64,000 nucleotides of DNA, from assembly GCA_963822115.1 (NCBI GenBank), contig CAWGGM010000008.1:496001-560000 (forward strand). Reading direction: 5' to 3'. Position numbers and translations under genes: made by a program. The notes below the pieces were generated by a model that saw only the letters and a program-made list of their open reading frames with translations, made no database searches and had not been told where the DNA came from. The DNA is from CAWDXG01 sp963822115 (GTDB lineage: Bacteria > Myxococcota_A > Polyangia > Polyangiales > Polyangiaceae). Below, in pieces: positions 34,636 to 42,851 of this stretch (the stretch's first letter is position 1; each line of letters begins with the position of its first letter).

Positions 34636-34687
34636 CTCCTTGACAGTTCACAAGTAACTGTTACACTAATGACTGTCAAGGTTTTCG
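34636..34687. promoter_or_regulatory. Palindromic divergent promoter/operator
   Basis: Outer arms CTTGACAGT (34639-34647) and ACTGTCAAG (34672-34680) are exact inverted repeats. They flank an inner near-palindrome, GTAACTGTTAC (34654-34664). Each outer arm contains TTGACA, a consensus -35 box, pointing outward. On the plus strand TTGACA is followed 16 nt later by TACACT, a plausible -10. The segment is strikingly AT-rich for this genome. It looks like overlapping divergent promoters with a dimeric-regulator (TetR/MarR-style) operator, controlling hemolysin III and the hydrolase together. No regulator gene is adjacent. Confidence 0.6.
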
Positions 34688-35818
34688 GTGACAGATCGAG
34701 ACCCCATCGATGATCTGCGCGGCGCCAGTCGGCTGGCGGTGGACGCGACCCGCGGAGTCACCTCGATTGTCGAGGAGATGCACCGGACCATCGCCACCCC
34801 CGCCGTCCTCGGTCGTTCGCTCGACGACGCCCTTCGCGTGCTGCTAGCGCCCGTCTACGGCGCAGTGCGCGGCGTGACCAGCCTGGTTGGGGTTGGCCTC
34901 GACGCCGCCTTGCGCCCGCTCTCCGGCACTCTGCCAGCAGGCGACCGGCGAGACCTCGTCGCGGCGATCAACGGTGTCATCGGGGACCACCTGGTTTCCA
35001 CCGGGAATCCACTCGCCATAGACATGACGCTACGCGCAGCATGCGCGCCGGATCGCAACGGCAAGCGTGTGCTGCTGCTGGTCCATGGTTCATGCATGAG
35101 CGACCGCGGCTGGTTCCGCCGCGGACACGATCACGGTGCCGCGCTGGCACGCGACCTCGGCGTCGCGCCGCTGTACCTCTCGTACAACAGCGGGCTTCAC
35201 ATCTCGACCAACGGTCAGCGTCTCGCCACGCTCCTCGAAGAGGCGCAGGTCATCGCCGAGGCCGACGAGCTTTCGATCCTCGGCCACAGCATGGGCGGCC
35301 TCGTCGCTCGCAGCGCCTGCGCCTTCGCCGAGCGCACGGGCCATGCGTGGCGGAACAAGCTGCACAAGCTCGTCTGCCTCGGGTCTCCGCATCACGGCGC
35401 TGCCCTCGAGCGCGGCGGCAACCTGCTCCAGATGGCCGTCGGCGTCAGCCGCTACAGCGCACCGCTCGCGCGCCTCGGCACGATCCGGAGCGCCGGCGTC
35501 ACCGATCTCCGCTACGGCAACGTGCTCGACGAAGACTGGCAAGGCCGCGACCGTTTCGACCACGGCGGTGACGAACGCACGCCGCTCCCGCTGCCCGAGG
35601 GCGTGACCAGCTGCGCACTCGCCGGCTCCATCGCCGCCACACCACGCGACCGCACACCCGGCGACGGCATGGTCTCGATCGAAAGTGCCCTTGGCCGCCA
35701 CCGCTACCCCGAGCGCACACTCGCGTTCTGTCACGAGACAATCGCGCACGGCACGCATCACCTCGACTTGTTGAGTCGACAAGAGGTGTACGCGACGCTG
35801 CGCAACTGGTTGGAGTGA
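34688..35818 (+). CDS. Alpha/beta-hydrolase (lipase-like)
   Basis: 376 residues, starting at GTG 34688 directly after the palindromic region. The first 115 residues are helical and amphipathic (SIVEEMHRTIATPAVLGRSL). An alpha/beta-hydrolase fold follows, with an oxyanion segment VLLLVHGSCMSD, a nucleophile elbow GHSMGG, and LVCLGSPHHGAALE, typical of triacylglycerol lipase/PGAP1-like enzymes. A C-terminal His (HGTHHLDLL) is a catalytic candidate. There is no signal peptide. The substrate is probably a lipid or ester. Confidence 0.8.
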   Translation: MTDRDPIDDLRGASRLAVDATRGVTSIVEEMHRTIATPAVLGRSLDDALRVLLAPVYGAVRGVTSLVGVGLDAALRPLSGTLPAGDRRDLVAAINGVIGDHLVSTGNPLAIDMTLRAACAPDRNGKRVLLLVHGSCMSDRGWFRRGHDHGAALARDLGVAPLYLSYNSGLHISTNGQRLATLLEEAQVIAEADELSILGHSMGGLVARSACAFAERTGHAWRNKLHKLVCLGSPHHGAALERGGNLLQMAVGVSRYSAPLARLGTIRSAGVTDLRYGNVLDEDWQGRDRFDHGGDERTPLPLPEGVTSCALAGSIAATPRDRTPGDGMVSIESALGRHRYPERTLAFCHETIAHGTHHLDLLSRQEVYATLRNWLE

Positions 35819-36017
35819 AGGACTCTACGACCAGCCGGCAACGGCAAGGCGTGTGGCAAACCTGCTCATTGTGGCGCAGGTTTCATCACCGCCCGGCTGG
35901 AGCCATCGCACGTCGCGGTCGGGGCGTACGTGTTCTTCCTGCTCGGCGCCAGCCTCCCGCACTAGCTCGAGTGTCTGTGGGAGCGAAGCGGCGTCACCGG
36001 CCAGCGGTCGAGGGGCG

Positions 36018-37199
36018 TCAGCCGTGGGCGTGCCCGTGCCCGTGTTCGTGTCCGGCGGACGAAGTGTCCATCTTCGCCATCTCACGCATCATCTTCGGAC
36101 CACCGGTGGTTGCAAAGACGAGCAGCAGGACAAGGCTCAGGGCGCCGAACACCAGATCGAGCACCGTCGTGTAGTTCCAGGAAATGGCGGCCTGCACGAC
36201 GGTCGCGTGCCGCGCGGATGGCGTCCACCCGAACAGCGCGAACGCTCCCTCCACCACCAGGGCGGCCACCACCATCGTGGCGTACGACGTGGCAAAGAGG
36301 AAACGTGTCATCCAGCGCCCGTAGTACTTCCGGTAGATGAGCAGGATCGGGACGATGATCAGATCGCCGAAGATGAACGCCACGACCCCTCCGAAGCTGA
36401 TGCCTCCGTTCCACAGCACCGCCGCCAGCGGCACGTTGCCGATCGAGCATGTAAAGCTCATCAGCGCAATCAGGGGGCCGATGATGGCGCCCCAGATCGG
36501 GGCGAGCACGGGGTGGTGCACCAGGAAGAAGGACTGCCAGAACTCGCGCGGCACCCACGACCCGAGCGCACCTGCAATGAGCAGGCCACCGAGGATGTCG
36601 CGCCAGAGCATCGACCAGTTCATGAAGTAGTCGTGACTGATGGCGACCCACCCTCGCTTCGAGGTCAGACGGTCGAGCCAGCGCCCCTGCCGGGCGCTCA
36701 TTGCCATCTGGGCGTGCCCCTCCATGCTTCCGGCAATGCCCTTGTCGGCTTGCTCGCGGGCGTCCTTCACCTTCGCGGCCGGGAGCAACAGGCGGAAGAG
36801 CAGGGTGAGCCCCGTGATCATCACCGCGCCGCCGATGAACTCCGCAAGAGTGAACTGCCAGCCAAGCAGGAGCCAGAGCAGCACGCCCAGCTCCAGCACC
36901 AGATTGGTGGCGGCGAACTGGAAGGCGATGGCAGCCGTGAAGTCACCGCCCTTGCGAACGATGGAACGTGCCATGGCGACCGCCGCGTAGGAGCAGGAAG
37001 AAGACGCCGCGCCGAGCACACTGGCCAGGCCGATCGACCGGGGCGAGGCATTCGGGAGCAGGCGCGACATCTCGTCCTTGCTCACCAGCACCTCGATGAC
37101 CGCGGAGATGATGAAGCCCAGCGCAAGCCCCCAGAAAATCTCCCAGAGCATCCGGAAAGCAAGCCAAAGGGCGTCGATGACGACGTGAACAAGGACCAT
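36018..37199 (-). CDS. DUF318/ArsP-type permease with His-rich tail
   Basis: 393 residues with about eight to ten hydrophobic helices. Conserved permease blocks include LGAASSSCSYAAVAMARSIV and LMSFTCSIGNVPLAAVLWNG, characteristic of the two-component permease family (PF03773-like; ArsP relatives export organoarsenicals). The C-terminus HEHGHGHAHG is a strong metal-binding tail. The ATG at 37199 starts directly before the first hydrophobic helix. It is divergent from glutathione peroxidase. Metal or metalloid export is inferred, not shown. Confidence 0.82.
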   Translation of the reverse strand: MVLVHVVIDALWLAFRMLWEIFWGLALGFIISAVIEVLVSKDEMSRLLPNASPRSIGLASVLGAASSSCSYAAVAMARSIVRKGGDFTAAIAFQFAATNLVLELGVLLWLLLGWQFTLAEFIGGAVMITGLTLLFRLLLPAAKVKDAREQADKGIAGSMEGHAQMAMSARQGRWLDRLTSKRGWVAISHDYFMNWSMLWRDILGGLLIAGALGSWVPREFWQSFFLVHHPVLAPIWGAIIGPLIALMSFTCSIGNVPLAAVLWNGGISFGGVVAFIFGDLIIVPILLIYRKYYGRWMTRFLFATSYATMVVAALVVEGAFALFGWTPSARHATVVQAAISWNYTTVLDLVFGALSLVLLLVFATTGGPKMMREMAKMDTSSAGHEHGHGHAHG

Positions 37200-37346
37200 G
37201 ACAACCAGGTAGGGTGTGCACGGCTGCAGCGCCGCACAACCCGACGGAACGTCAGGGCCCCGTCGCCCGGTTCGCCATGTGCCGCGATACCGCGGCACCG
37301 GGTCTGCCCCCTTGCCGCCAGCCCGGCCCTGCGCCACGTATCGAGC

Positions 37347-37826
37347 ATGGCAAGCGTCTACGACTATGCGGTTCGCACCATCGAGGGCCAGGAGCAGAGG
37401 CTCGACGAGTACAGGGGCAAGACGCTCCTCATCGTCAACGTCGCGTCGAAGTGCGGCTTCACGCCGCAGTACAAGGGCCTCGAGGCGATCTACCGCAAGT
37501 ACGCCGACCGCGGCCTGGTGGTGCTCGGCTTCCCGTGCGACCAGTTCGGCCACCAGGAACCGGGCGACGAGGAGGAGATCAAGAACTTCTGTTCCCTCAC
37601 CTACGACGTGACCTTCCCGATGTTCGCCAAGATCGACGTCAACGGGAAGAACACGCACCCGCTGTACCAGCACCTGAAGAGCGAGAAGAAGGGCGTCCTC
37701 GGTTCCGAGTCGATCAAGTGGAACTTCACCAAGTTCTTGGTCGACAAGTCGGGCAACGTCGTCAAGCGTTACGCGTCGAAGGAGCCGCCGGAAAGCATCG
37801 GCAAGGAGCTGGAGAGCTTGCTGTAG
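37347..37826 (+). CDS. Glutathione peroxidase family (Cys-type, thioredoxin-dependent) peroxidase
   Basis: 159 residues. Reduces hydrogen peroxide or lipid hydroperoxides. The peroxidatic Cys36 lies in NVASKCGFTPQY. FPCDQFG carries the family Gln, and WNFTKF the conserved Trp and Asn. Cys82 (NFCSLTYDV) occupies the resolving-cysteine position found in thioredoxin-dependent members. It uses cysteine, not selenocysteine. There is no signal peptide. ATG 37347 is the family start. Confidence 0.94.
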   Translation: MASVYDYAVRTIEGQEQRLDEYRGKTLLIVNVASKCGFTPQYKGLEAIYRKYADRGLVVLGFPCDQFGHQEPGDEEEIKNFCSLTYDVTFPMFAKIDVNGKNTHPLYQHLKSEKKGVLGSESIKWNFTKFLVDKSGNVVKRYASKEPPESIGKELESLL

Positions 37827-37881
37827 CGCCGTCCCGGATACGGCGAGTGCACCCGACGGCGCGGCGAATCCACCGCGGTCG

Positions 37882-39555
37882 TCAGTGCACGCCCATCGCC
37901 GCGTAGGGCGAACCGGGCTTGACGCGCAGGTCGTCGGTGGGCAGCGGCAGCTTCTTCCAGGACCCGGGATAGTCCGGAGGACGCTGGTTCGTGTTCTGGG
38001 CGGTCGCCTGGTACAGCTCTCCGTCGAACATCACCACGTCGCCTGGCGCGTAGGTGATCGGGGGGCTGTTCGGGGCCAGCGTGGCCACAGGCGCCCAGAT
38101 CTCGAGCTTCTGTACGGCGACGCCGGCAGGGTAGCCGCTGTCGACGAACTCGAGCGGCGCCACGGTCGCGTTCTTGTTGCCGGAGCCGTTCACCGTGCCC
38201 GACAAGAGCTTGTCTGGTCCTTCCCAGGTGTTGTCGTCGAACGTGACCGGTCCCTGGATGTTGCCCGAGATCTTGAACACCACGCCGGGGTCCGTCGCCG
38301 TCGGATCGAGCTCGTTGTACGTGAAGTCCATGCCGCTGAAGAAGTTGTGCACGAAGTGGAAATCCGACGCGGCCGTCGAGTTTCCGCCGAGGTACGCCAT
38401 CAGCGACTTGGTGTCGGCAAAGTAGTTGTTCTTGAACGTGACGTGGCGCTCGCCATCGCCGGTCTCGGGCTGGCTCCAGAAGCTGAGCACACTCCCCGCG
38501 CCGCCCATGAACACATTGTCGTGGATGTTGATCGTGCCCTCACGCGTCTGCACCTGCGAGTTGTTGTCCTGGTACTTTCCAAGCCCGTTGTCACGCCAGT
38601 GCAATGCGGCAAACGCGATCACGTTGTTGTAGACCTCGGTTCCGTCGCCCAGATCCTGGATCTGCAGGGCCTCGTTGCCCGTGCGCACGATGCGGTTGTT
38701 GTAGATCTTCAGCCCGGGCAGAAGGTTCGCAGGCGGACTGCCCGTCCAGCCGAAGTAGGTACCCTCGCCGCCAGTGTCGTGGATGTAGTTGTCGTTGATG
38801 CGCACGTTCGCCATGTCGTGAGCCGGGTCACCTGCCGCGCGACTGTTCAAGAGCCGGATGCCGGCAAAGCCGGAACGTTCGACTTCGACGTACTCGATCT
38901 CGAAATCGCTCGCGTCGCTGACCGAGATGCCCATGTGCAGGTACTTGCCGCTCGTGTCGAAGGCGTCGTCGCTGAGGAAGCCGTACTTTTCCCGCGAGGT
39001 CGCGTACGCGCCGCAGCGATGGCCAGGGTACGCCACGTCGCCCGTCTTCGAGTCCTTGTCGTAGCGCCCCGTGAGGATCCAGTTCGAGCCGCCGCTCATC
39101 GTCCAGATGTAGTTGCCGCCCAGGTTCGGACCCACTGCGACCTGCCCACCCTGGTTCGTGATCACCAGCGGATGCGTCGCGTCGCGCGTCGGGAGATTGC
39201 CCAGGTTGAAGGTCTTGTAGTGCCCCGCCGGAATGTAGAGCCGGTCGATGTTCGCCCAGTCGACATTGGGAAAGCTCTTCTGCACGTCGGGGAAGTAGAA
39301 GCCATCGCCGCTCGGCTTCGGAATAGCAAACGACTTGTTCGCCGCACCGAAGTGGCCGAATGGTTCGCAGCTCGTCGCAACCCCGCCCGTTCCACCAGCG
39401 CCGGCCGTGCCACTTCCCCCGCCGCTACCCGCGCTGCCGGCAGTGCCCGCCGTGCCGCCACTGCCCGCCGTTCCACCGCTGCCCGTGGCGCCATGCCCGG
39501 AGCTGCCGCAAGCAACCGTCAACGCGAGCGGCGCGATCAGCATCAGCAAGCGCAT
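37882..39555 (-). CDS. Beta-helix lipoprotein with C-terminal carbohydrate-binding-like module
   Basis: 557 residues. The lipobox LALTVAC is followed by a Gly/Thr/Ala tether (SGGTAGSGGTAGTAGSAGS). The central domain has right-handed beta-helix turns: VRINDNYIHDTGGEG, LKIYNNRIVRTGNEALQ, INIHDNVFMGGAG and VTFKNNYFADTKS. The last 70 residues hold ITYAPGDVVMFDGELYQATA, then PPDYPGSWKKL, which look like a ChiA/CBM5_12-type carbohydrate-binding fold. It is probably a surface enzyme or binding protein for polysaccharide. The polysaccharide and any catalytic residues are not identified. Confidence 0.82.
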   Translation of the reverse strand: MRLLMLIAPLALTVACGSSGHGATGSGGTAGSGGTAGTAGSAGSGGGSGTAGAGGTGGVATSCEPFGHFGAANKSFAIPKPSGDGFYFPDVQKSFPNVDWANIDRLYIPAGHYKTFNLGNLPTRDATHPLVITNQGGQVAVGPNLGGNYIWTMSGGSNWILTGRYDKDSKTGDVAYPGHRCGAYATSREKYGFLSDDAFDTSGKYLHMGISVSDASDFEIEYVEVERSGFAGIRLLNSRAAGDPAHDMANVRINDNYIHDTGGEGTYFGWTGSPPANLLPGLKIYNNRIVRTGNEALQIQDLGDGTEVYNNVIAFAALHWRDNGLGKYQDNNSQVQTREGTINIHDNVFMGGAGSVLSFWSQPETGDGERHVTFKNNYFADTKSLMAYLGGNSTAASDFHFVHNFFSGMDFTYNELDPTATDPGVVFKISGNIQGPVTFDDNTWEGPDKLLSGTVNGSGNKNATVAPLEFVDSGYPAGVAVQKLEIWAPVATLAPNSPPITYAPGDVVMFDGELYQATAQNTNQRPPDYPGSWKKLPLPTDDLRVKPGSPYAAMGVH

Positions 39556-39600
39556 GCGTCATCCTAGCATCCGGTCGTCGATGCAGTACCATCCCGCGCG

Positions 39601-41395
39601 ATGGCCAATCCGCTGATTTCCGACCGCGACGTTGAGTTCCTGCTGTTCGAGCTATTCGACGCCGAAGCGCTGTGCAAGCTGCCGCACTTCGCGGACCACT
39701 CGCGCGAGACGTTCGAGCTGTATCTCGCTTCGACGAAGAAGCTCGCTCGCGAGGTGCTGTTCCCGGCGTACCGGCCCTTCGACGAAGCTCCGCCGGTACT
39801 GGAGCAGGGGCGCGTGAAGGTGCACCCGCTGCTGCACGACATCCTGCCGCGCATGAGCGAACTGGGGATCATCGCTGCGACGCGACCGGCGGAAGTCGGC
39901 GGACAGCAGGTGCCACTCCTGGTGGCGTGCATAGCGAACGCCTATCTGATGGCGGCCAATGCGGGCGCGTACGGCTTCATCGGTCTGACGAGCGGCGCCG
40001 GGCGGCTGCTCGAGTCGTTCGGCAGCGACGAGCTCAAGCGACAGTACATGGACGCGATGTACGAAGGGCGCTGGACCGGGACCATGGCGCTCACCGAGCC
40101 CCAAGCCGGCAGCAGCCTGACCGACGTGCAGACGCACGCCACACCCACCGACGACGGCTACTACCTGATCCGCGGCTCGAAGATCTTCATCTCGGGCGGC
40201 GATCAGGACGTGAGCGAGAACATCGTGCACCTGCTCCTGGCGCGCATCGACGGCGCGCCGCCCGGCATCAAGGGCGTGAGCCTGTTCGCCGTGCCCAAGC
40301 TGCGCCCGGAGGGCGACACGCTCGTTCCGAACGACGTCGCGGTCACCGGAGCTGATCCACAAGATCGGCTGGCGCGGGCTGCCCAGCCTCGCGCTCGACT
40401 ACGGCGAAAACGGCGACTGCCGCGGCTGGCTGGTCGGCGAGCCGCACCAGGGCATCCGCTACATGTTCCAGATGATGAACGAGGCGCGGCTGATGGTCGG
40501 CGTGAACGGCGTGGCCACGGCCTCGGCCGCCTACCACGAGGCGCTGGCGTACGCGGCCGATCGCCCGCAAGGCCGCCGCCTGGGCGAGAAGGACCCGACC
40601 CAGCCGCAGGTGCCGATCATCGAGCACGCCGACGTGCGGCGCATGCTGCTCCGGCAGAAGGCGATCGTCGAGGGCGGCTTGTCGCTCCTGGCGGAGTGCG
40701 CGCGCCTATCCGATCTCGCGGAACAGGCGACCGACGACGCCGAGCGTGAACGCTCGGGGCTGCTGCTCGATCTGCTCACGCCCATCGCGAAGACCTTCCC
40801 GGCCGAGCGCGGCTTCGAGGCGAACGCGCTCGCCGTGCAGGTCCACGGCGGCTACGGCTATTCCAGCGAGTACCTGCCCGAGTCGTGGCTGCGCGACCAG
40901 AAGCTCAACAGCATCCACGAAGGCACGACCGGCATCCAGAGCATGGACCTGCTGGGCCGCAAGGTGATGGGTCATGGCGGCAAGTCGCTGTTCGCGTTGC
41001 GCGACGAGCTGGTCGCCAGCATTGCCGACGCACGCGCTGCCGGCGTGAACGACGAGTGGTGCGGGAGGCTCGAGGGCGCGCTCGCTGCGCTCGGCAGCGT
41101 GACCGAGCACCTCGGCGGCCTGGGCATGAACGGCGACATCGCCGGCATGCTGCTGCACAGCGTCGACTACATGGATCTGTTCTCGACGGTCGTGATCGGC
41201 TGGCAGTGGCTGAAGCAGGCCGCGGCCGCAAAGCGCGGCCTCGACGCGGGCCGCGCCACTCCGGAGTTCTACGAGGGCAAGCTGTGCGCCGCGCAGTACT
41301 GGCTGGGCACCGAGCTGCCCCGCACCGGCTACCTCGCCGCCCTCTGCAGAAGCGGCGAGGACTCGTACGCGCGCATGCAGCCTGGGTGGTTCTGA
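39601..41395 (+). pseudogene. Acyl-CoA dehydrogenase, interrupted by a +1 frameshift
   Basis: Two adjacent frames together encode a full-length (about 597-residue) acyl-CoA dehydrogenase of the long form with an extra C-terminal domain. Frame one, from ATG 39601, carries the FAD/substrate segments up to VPNDVAVT (for example TGTMALTEPQAGSSLTDVQT). Similarity then jumps by one base to a second frame beginning ELIHKIGWRGLPSL and running to 41395, with VQVHGGYGYSSEYLPE and LNSIHEGTTGIQSMDLLG. Deleting one G of the GG at 40348-40349 restores THELIHK-type spacing (T-E-L-I-H-K). It is either a true inactivating mutation or a sequencing error. Confidence 0.85.
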
Positions 41396-41514
41396 GCAAG
41401 GCGCGCCCCAACGACCCCGACAGGTTCCGGCGACTCACATCGAGCCTGTTCCCCCATCCGGCAGACGGCGGTTGACCGTCGCTTGTCACCGAGCCGCGTT
41501 GCCAGGACGCGCGG

Positions 41515-41808
41515 TCAGGTGCGCACGAAGTCGTACGGCCCGCGCTGGATCAACATGTAGGTGACGGAGACGCGTTCGGGATTGCACAGCCGGTGGCGCT
41601 CGCCAGGCAGGATGGTGTGACGCACGCCCGGAGCGAGGCGTATCGAGCGCTCGGAATCACCGAGCTCGAGCTCGATGGGGCCGACGAGACAGATCACGTC
41701 CTCGGTCAACTCGGTGTGGTGGTGCCACGCCGAACGCTCATGCGGCTCGAGGGTGATCGACGCCACCTTCGCGTTTTCGAGGTCTATCAGGTCTTCGCGC
41801 TTTCCCAT
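41515..41808 (-). CDS. Small cupin-domain protein
   Basis: 97 residues forming a single cupin barrel. Motif 1 is HHHTELTEDVICLVG, with His ligands and a Glu. Motif 2 is RHTILPGERHRLCN. The segment VASITLEPHERSAWHHHTEL is typical of metal-binding small cupins. It begins at ATG 41806-41808 and lies 20 nt upstream (in transcription order after) the dienelactone hydrolase-like gene on the same strand, so the two may be one transcript. The substrate or ligand is unknown. Confidence 0.8.
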   Translation of the reverse strand: MGKREDLIDLENAKVASITLEPHERSAWHHHTELTEDVICLVGPIELELGDSERSIRLAPGVRHTILPGERHRLCNPERVSVTYMLIQRGPYDFVRT

Positions 41809-41828
41809 CGTGCGCCCCCGACGCCATC

Positions 41829-42629
41829 CTACTCCACGCCGAGCCGCTCGCGGAAGAAACCGAGCACTCGCTCCAGCGCTTCGCGCGTCGGGTGTCCGGG
41901 TTCGTCCACCAGATCATGGACCAGCACGGAGTGCGCGGTGCGAGGGATGCCGTGCGGATTGCCGGGGGCCGAGTCGATCTCGACGGCCATGAACGCGTCG
42001 CCGAGCTCGTCACGCAGCCGCTGGAAACGCTCTGGCGGAACCATCCTGTCCCGCGTGAAGCGCAGACCGAGCAGGCATGCGCCGTCGGCAGCGCGCTCTT
42101 TCACGCGCGCCAGAGTCGCGTCGTCGATGCCGAGGTCGCGCTTCTGCGAGGCGCGCACAGCGAACGGCAAGGACGGCTGGCTCAGGACCGGTGCCAGCAT
42201 GCGATCGTCCGCCATCATCGCCAGCGCGAAGCCGCCCGTCAGACACATGCCGACCGCGCCCACACCGGGGCCGCCGCACTCCTCGTGCGCCAACCGTGCC
42301 AGCTCGCGCAGCCAGGCCGTCACCGGGCTGTTCTGCTGCGTGGCCCATACGGTGAACTCGCGCATCACGCACACGCGCGCCATCGTCGACAGCGAATAGC
42401 CCGCTCCAAACGGACGCCCTGGCGTGCCCACCAGCGATGGCATGTACACCGTGAACCCCGAGTCGACGACGCGCCGCCCGAAATCCGCCACACCGGGATA
42501 CAACCCCGGCACCTCGTGCATCACCACGATCGCCGGCCCCTCGCCTTTCACGAAGACGGGGCGCGTTTCACCGAGCAGCGTGAGATTGCGGAGCTCGAAG
42601 TCGGGGTAGACGTGATCGGGAGCGCCCAT
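41829..42629 (-). CDS. Dienelactone hydrolase family protein
   Basis: 266 residues from the ATG at 42629; the frame opens 24 codons earlier without family similarity. The alpha/beta-hydrolase features are MHEVPGLYPGVADFG near the N-terminus (Glu that pairs with the nucleophile in this family) and a nucleophile elbow VGMCLTGG with Cys instead of Ser, the dienelactone hydrolase hallmark. The C-terminal His is probably in TAHSVLVHD. It is cytoplasmic. It could act on lactones or esters in aromatic breakdown, by family only. Confidence 0.85.
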   Translation of the reverse strand: MGAPDHVYPDFELRNLTLLGETRPVFVKGEGPAIVVMHEVPGLYPGVADFGRRVVDSGFTVYMPSLVGTPGRPFGAGYSLSTMARVCVMREFTVWATQQNSPVTAWLRELARLAHEECGGPGVGAVGMCLTGGFALAMMADDRMLAPVLSQPSLPFAVRASQKRDLGIDDATLARVKERAADGACLLGLRFTRDRMVPPERFQRLRDELGDAFMAVEIDSAPGNPHGIPRTAHSVLVHDLVDEPGHPTREALERVLGFFRERLGVE

Positions 42630-42740
42630 TGGAACGTGACTTTTGCACGCCGGAGCGCGACGCGACAACGGTGTCTCGAAGACCCGAGCAGCCACGCCCA
42701 CTCATTCCCGGAGCCGTGGCCGCGTGGGATACTGCGGGGC

Positions 42741-42851
42741 ATGCGACGCTCCGCGCTCCTTTTCGTCTTGTTGCTGTCGACCGCTTGCGGCGGGGGTTCG
42801 TCGAACGGCTCCGCGGGCAGACTCCCGGCCGCTTTCCGATCGGCTACTTGA
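42741..42851 (+). CDS. Tiny lipoprotein / lipoprotein remnant (36 aa)
   Basis: ATG 42741 starts a clean lipoprotein signal (MRRSALLFVLLLSTACGGGS), then only 16 more residues (GSSNGSAGRLPAAFRSAT style) before a TGA at 42849-42851. It overlaps the last 8 nt of the convergent alpha-2-macroglobulin gene. It may be the N-terminal stub of a lipoprotein gene truncated when the neighbouring DNA was joined, or a genuine lipopeptide. Confidence 0.4.
   Translation: MRRSALLFVLLLSTACGGGSSNGSAGRLPAAFRSAT

Noticed and set aside
34640..34668. Treating the TTGACA-N16-TACACT match as a proven promoter
   Set aside because: It is kept only as a candidate because -10 and -35 matches alone are weak evidence in a high-GC genome without mapped transcripts.
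35850..35971. Open plus-strand stretch ending in a hydrophobic segment (HVAVGAYVFFLLGASLPH) before a TAG
   Set aside because: No start codon or family match; it may be a remnant of a membrane protein gene, but support is too thin.
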